A DNA stretch of 64,000 bases, from the NCBI RefSeq assembly GCF_009930795.1, contig NZ_CP017146.1, forward strand, positions 3,286,001 through 3,350,000, written 5' to 3'. A model generated the notes under the pieces. That model was not told the DNA's origin. It searched no databases and saw nothing but the letters and a program-made list of their open reading frames with translations. The stretch's first letter is position 1, and each line of letters begins with the position of its first letter. Position numbers and translations under genes: made by a program. The stretch comes from Marisediminicola antarctica (GTDB taxonomy: Bacteria; Actinomycetota; Actinomycetes; Actinomycetales; Microbacteriaceae). Below, piece by piece: positions 61,066 through 64,000 of this stretch.

Positions 61066-61914
61066 ATGACCCGCTACCTGATCGCCGGAGCAGACGGGAT
61101 GCTGGGCCGGGACCTCGTCGCGGCTCTCGCCGGGCGCGATGTGACGGCGCTCGGCCGCGGAGGGCTCGACATAACGAATGGCGCGGCGGTCGACCTCGCG
61201 GTCGCGGGCCACGATGTCGTCATCAACGCGGCCGCGTACACGCGGGTGGACGACGCGGAATCCGATGAGGATGCGGCGATGGCGATCAACGCCGTGGGGG
61301 CGCTCAACCTCGCACGGGCCGCAGCGGTGCACAGCGCCATCTCGGTGCAGGTGTCGACCGACTATGTCTTCGACGGCAGCGCGACGACTCCCTATCCGGA
61401 GAACGCACCGAGGCAGCCCGTCTCGGCCTACGGGCGCACGAAAGCCGAGGGCGAGCGGCTCGTTCTCGACGCCAATCCGGAGCGCAGCTACATCGTGCGC
61501 ACCGCCTGGCTGTACGGCGCCGGCGGCCGGAACTTTACGACAACAATGCTGGGCCTTGCGGCGACGCGCGACGAGGTAAGTGTCGTGGACGACCAGTTCG
61601 GCCAACCCACCTGGACCAGGGACCTCGCTGGGAAGATCGTCGAGATGCTTGATGTCCGGGCTCCGTTCGGGATTTACCATGGCACGAACACGGGGGTTGC
61701 CAGCTGGTTCGAGTTCGCGCGGGCTGTCTTCATGAACGCCGGGCTCGACCCTGATAGGGTCAAGCCGACCACTAGCACTGCCTTCGTCCGGCCCGCCCCG
61801 CGGCCCGCCTATTCCGTTCTGGGACACGGGGCGTGGCATGAGGCCGGGATGACCCCCCTCCGCCACTGGCGGGAAGCGCTGAGCGAGGCGATGACCGACA
61901 ACCTGATGGAGTAA
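61066..61914 (+). CDS. rmlD: dTDP-4-dehydrorhamnose reductase
   Basis: 282 residues, start two bases after the rmlB stop. GADGMLGRDL (NADPH site), STDYVFDGSA and YGRTKAEGE (Tyr/Lys) mark RmlD. Final step, giving dTDP-L-rhamnose. In mycobacteria rmlD also lies close to an LCP gene and to the whiB2/manB block. Confidence 0.95.
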   Translation: MTRYLIAGADGMLGRDLVAALAGRDVTALGRGGLDITNGAAVDLAVAGHDVVINAAAYTRVDDAESDEDAAMAINAVGALNLARAAAVHSAISVQVSTDYVFDGSATTPYPENAPRQPVSAYGRTKAEGERLVLDANPERSYIVRTAWLYGAGGRNFTTTMLGLAATRDEVSVVDDQFGQPTWTRDLAGKIVEMLDVRAPFGIYHGTNTGVASWFEFARAVFMNAGLDPDRVKPTTSTAFVRPAPRPAYSVLGHGAWHEAGMTPLRHWREALSEAMTDNLME

Positions 61915-61916
61915 AC

Positions 61917-63059
61917 GTGACGACAACGCTTCGCGTCATCGTGGACGACATCATCGCCCCCGCTTCGGGAGGAGGGGGGCGCTACGCCGAGGAGCTGACC
62001 CGCGAGCTCATCCGCACCGCTCCCGCGGGGTGCGAGGTGAGCGGCGTCGTGTCGTCGTCCCCCGAGGCCGACTACGACGCACTGCACACCCTGCTTCCCG
62101 GCCTCTCCGACCTGTTCAAGAGCGCGCTGGCACGCCGCGAGCTACAGCTGGCCTGGCAGCATGGGGTCATCAGACTTCCGGGGAACGGCATGGTGCACGC
62201 GCCGAGCCTCCTCGCCCCGCTAGCCCGCCGAGACCCGGCCGGATACCCCGGCGCGCAGACCGTCGTGACCATCCACGACGCCGTGGCGTGGACGCATCCA
62301 TCCCTCATCAACCCGCGGCGAGCCGCCTGGCAGAAGTCAATGGCCAAGCGCGCATTCAAGTACGCCGATGCCGTCGTGGTGCCAACGCACGCCGTCGCCC
62401 ACGACCTCTCCGAGGTCTTCAACTTCGGCGACCGTATCCGCGTCGTCGGCGGCGCTGTGAGCGCGAAGCTCACCGTGCCGGTCGACGCGTCAGATCGTGC
62501 CGACCGACTCGACCTCCCGGAGAGATATCTGGTCAGCGCCGGCACGGTTGATGCCCGCAAGGGGCTCGAGCCGCTCATCCGCTCACTTGCGACGGCGGCT
62601 GATGCCGGGCTCCCCCTGCTCATCGCAGGGCCGGACGGGTGGGATGGACTCGACGTCGAGGCCATCACCGCGGACGCGGGACTCGACCCCTCGCGTGTGC
62701 GCCGACTCGGGCGGCTCTCCGACGCTGACCTCGCCGTCGTCATGAGCCGCGCCGCGGTCTTCGCCTTCCCGAGCCTCGCGGAGGGGTTCGGCTTGCCCCT
62801 TGTTGAGGCCTTCAGCCTCGGCACACCCGTGGTGCACTCCGACGCGCCCGCCGTCATCGAAGTGGCCGCGGGAGCGGGAATCCCGGTACCGATTGCCGAC
62901 GAGGGAGGCTACCCCGAGCGACTTGCCGTGGCGATCGCCTCCGTCGTCAATGACGACTCTCTCGCCGAGCGCCTGCGTTTCTCTGGCCTCGACCGGGCAG
63001 CCGCATTCAGCTGGCGCGCCTCCGCAGAACAGGTGTGGCAGCTGCACGCTGACCTGTGA
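61917..63059 (+). CDS. Glycosyltransferase family 4 (rhamnosyltransferase candidate)
   Basis: 380 residues from a GTG with GGAG 5 nt before, two bases after rmlD. GT-B fold: N-terminal ASGGGGRYAEELTREL, TIHDAVAWTHP, VSAGTVDARKGLEPLI and FPSLAEGFGLPLVEAFSLGTP with the E-x7-E donor motif. As the third gene of the rmlBD operon it probably uses dTDP-rhamnose. Convergent with the LCP gene (24 bp). Confidence 0.88.
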   Translation: MTTTLRVIVDDIIAPASGGGGRYAEELTRELIRTAPAGCEVSGVVSSSPEADYDALHTLLPGLSDLFKSALARRELQLAWQHGVIRLPGNGMVHAPSLLAPLARRDPAGYPGAQTVVTIHDAVAWTHPSLINPRRAAWQKSMAKRAFKYADAVVVPTHAVAHDLSEVFNFGDRIRVVGGAVSAKLTVPVDASDRADRLDLPERYLVSAGTVDARKGLEPLIRSLATAADAGLPLLIAGPDGWDGLDVEAITADAGLDPSRVRRLGRLSDADLAVVMSRAAVFAFPSLAEGFGLPLVEAFSLGTPVVHSDAPAVIEVAAGAGIPVPIADEGGYPERLAVAIASVVNDDSLAERLRFSGLDRAAAFSWRASAEQVWQLHADL

Positions 63060-63083
63060 CCGTGTCTCGGGCGACGGCCGGCG

Positions 63084-64000
63084 TCACTCGGCCGCGACAG
63101 CTTCCACCGAAGCCGCGAGCGTCGTGGCGACGAGCTCGTGGATGACCGCGTAGTCGGGGTACACCGTTTCGACGACGCCGGGTACGAGTTCCAGCTTGGT
63201 GATCGGATGCGCCTTGGTCTTTCGCGCCAGGTCGACGAAGCGGGGCAGCATGACAGACGGGATGTCCGTCTTGACGACCTGCGCCCCGGCCTTGGCGACC
63301 CCCTGGAACTTGCCGATCACGTTGGCCGGCTCGAATTGGGTGATAATCGCTTCCTGCACCTGGCGCTGGCGCTCCATGCGGTCGTAGTCCAGCGCGTCGA
63401 AGCGTGAACGGCCGTACCAGAGGGCCTGCTCCCCGGTGAAATGCTGCTTTCCCGCCTCGACCCAGTAATCGGGTTCGGTGTTGGTGATGGACCCGATCGG
63501 AGTGCGCACCGGCACATCGATTTCCACGCCGCCGAGGGCGTCGACGAGCTGCGCGAACCCCTGCATGTCGATCAGCACGAAGTACTGCAACTCGAGTCCC
63601 GTGACGCCGGACACGGCATCCCTGGTCGCCTCGATGCCGGGTGTGCTTCCTTCGGCGAGCGCGTCCGGGTACAGCTCCGGATTCTCCTCGCCGTAGGTGT
63701 ACAGGTAGCTGATCAGGCACTCGTCACCGCAGTCGTACCCGTTCGGGAACGGTTCCCAGAGCGGCGAGCCCTCGGAGAACGTTGCCCGTTCGAAGTTGCG
63801 CGGGATTCCGATCATCGTCGCGGCGCCGGTCTCAACGTCGATGCTCGCGACCGAGATGCTGTCGGGCCGAAGACCCGTGCGGTCGGGGCCGGCGTCGCCA
63901 CCCAGGAGGAGGATGTTGTAGCGGCCGTCGACGGGGTCCTGGTAGCTGCCGTCGGCGAATAGCTCGGTCAGGGTGGCGCGCGCGACTCCCGCGACCATCG
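63084..64000 (-). CDS. LytR-CpsA-Psr (LCP) family glycopolymer ligase, partial
   Basis: C-terminal ~305 residues; the N-terminus with its TM anchor lies beyond the right edge. LCP core: NILLLGGDAGPDRTGLRPDS (Asp and Arg of the pyrophosphate site), IGIPRNF, GRSRFDALDYDRMERQRQ. A CGDEC pair may form a disulfide. LCP enzymes move glycopolymers from undecaprenyl pyrophosphate to peptidoglycan; here they would attach the galactan/rhamnan or another glycan made by this region. Confidence 0.93.
   Translation of the reverse strand, partial: MVAGVARATLTELFADGSYQDPVDGRYNILLLGGDAGPDRTGLRPDSISVASIDVETGAATMIGIPRNFERATFSEGSPLWEPFPNGYDCGDECLISYLYTYGEENPELYPDALAEGSTPGIEATRDAVSGVTGLELQYFVLIDMQGFAQLVDALGGVEIDVPVRTPIGSITNTEPDYWVEAGKQHFTGEQALWYGRSRFDALDYDRMERQRQVQEAIITQFEPANVIGKFQGVAKAGAQVVKTDIPSVMLPRFVDLARKTKAHPITKLELVPGVVETVYPDYAVIHELVATTLAASVEAVAAE

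Overview
The window is high-GC DNA with tightly packed, often 1-8 bp overlapping genes, a WhiB-family regulator, DUF3499, DUF5719 and DUF6541 proteins, a GlfT2-type galactofuranosyltransferase and MoxR-DUF58-SpoIIM-RDD membrane genes. This points to an actinobacterium, most likely Microbacteriaceae or a close relative; that placement is inference from gene content. No rRNA, tRNA or CRISPR array was seen.

Layout. 1-3.7 kb: MoxR (partial)-DUF58, with divergent SpoIIM-domain and RDD membrane proteins. 3.7-5.8 kb: a GC-rich intergenic repeat field that has been tandemly duplicated and then split by an IS3-family insertion sequence. 5.8-17.4 kb: a conserved actinobacterial housekeeping block (ahcY, manB, DUF3499, a zincin-like protein, DUF5719, a large membrane glycosyltransferase, whiB, galE, gtrA, manA). 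17.6-18.8 kb: an acyl-CoA dehydrogenase. 18.9-58.5 kb: a very large surface-glycan region with about 15 glycosyltransferases, two O-antigen-ligase/polymerase-like genes (one frameshifted), gmd, a Wzx-like flippase, a PglK-like ABC exporter, a Wzm/Wzt exporter, a cell-wall-binding-repeat protein, two DUF6541 membrane proteins, two GT2-DUF2304 pairs, glf and a GlfT2-like enzyme. 58.5-64 kb: the dTDP-rhamnose genes (rmlA, rmlC divergent from rmlB, rmlD), a GT4 enzyme and a partial LytR-CpsA-Psr (LCP) ligase.

How it works together. Activated sugars that can be predicted from the genes are dTDP-L-rhamnose (rmlABCD), UDP-Gal and UDP-Galf (galE twice, glf), GDP-mannose precursors and GDP-4-keto-6-deoxymannose (manA, manB, gmd). 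A complete Wbp-like set should also make a diacetamido uronic acid (nucleotide-sugar dehydrogenase, Gfo/Idh oxidoreductase, DegT aminotransferase, hexapeptide acetyltransferase, WbpI-like 2-epimerase). Glycosyltransferases assemble lipid-linked glycans, three different exporters move them out, GtrA/DUF2304/DUF6541 proteins suggest polyprenyl-phosphate-sugar decoration outside the membrane, and the LCP enzyme is the likely ligase to the wall.

Most notable observations: the diacetamido-uronate pathway; three exporters with paralogous glycosyltransferase sets; the disrupted polymerase gene; a glycosyltransferase gene that continues in frame after its neighbour's TAG and has no conventional start where homology begins; and a recurring TANNNT-6/8-nt-start arrangement predicting that many operons here are leaderless.
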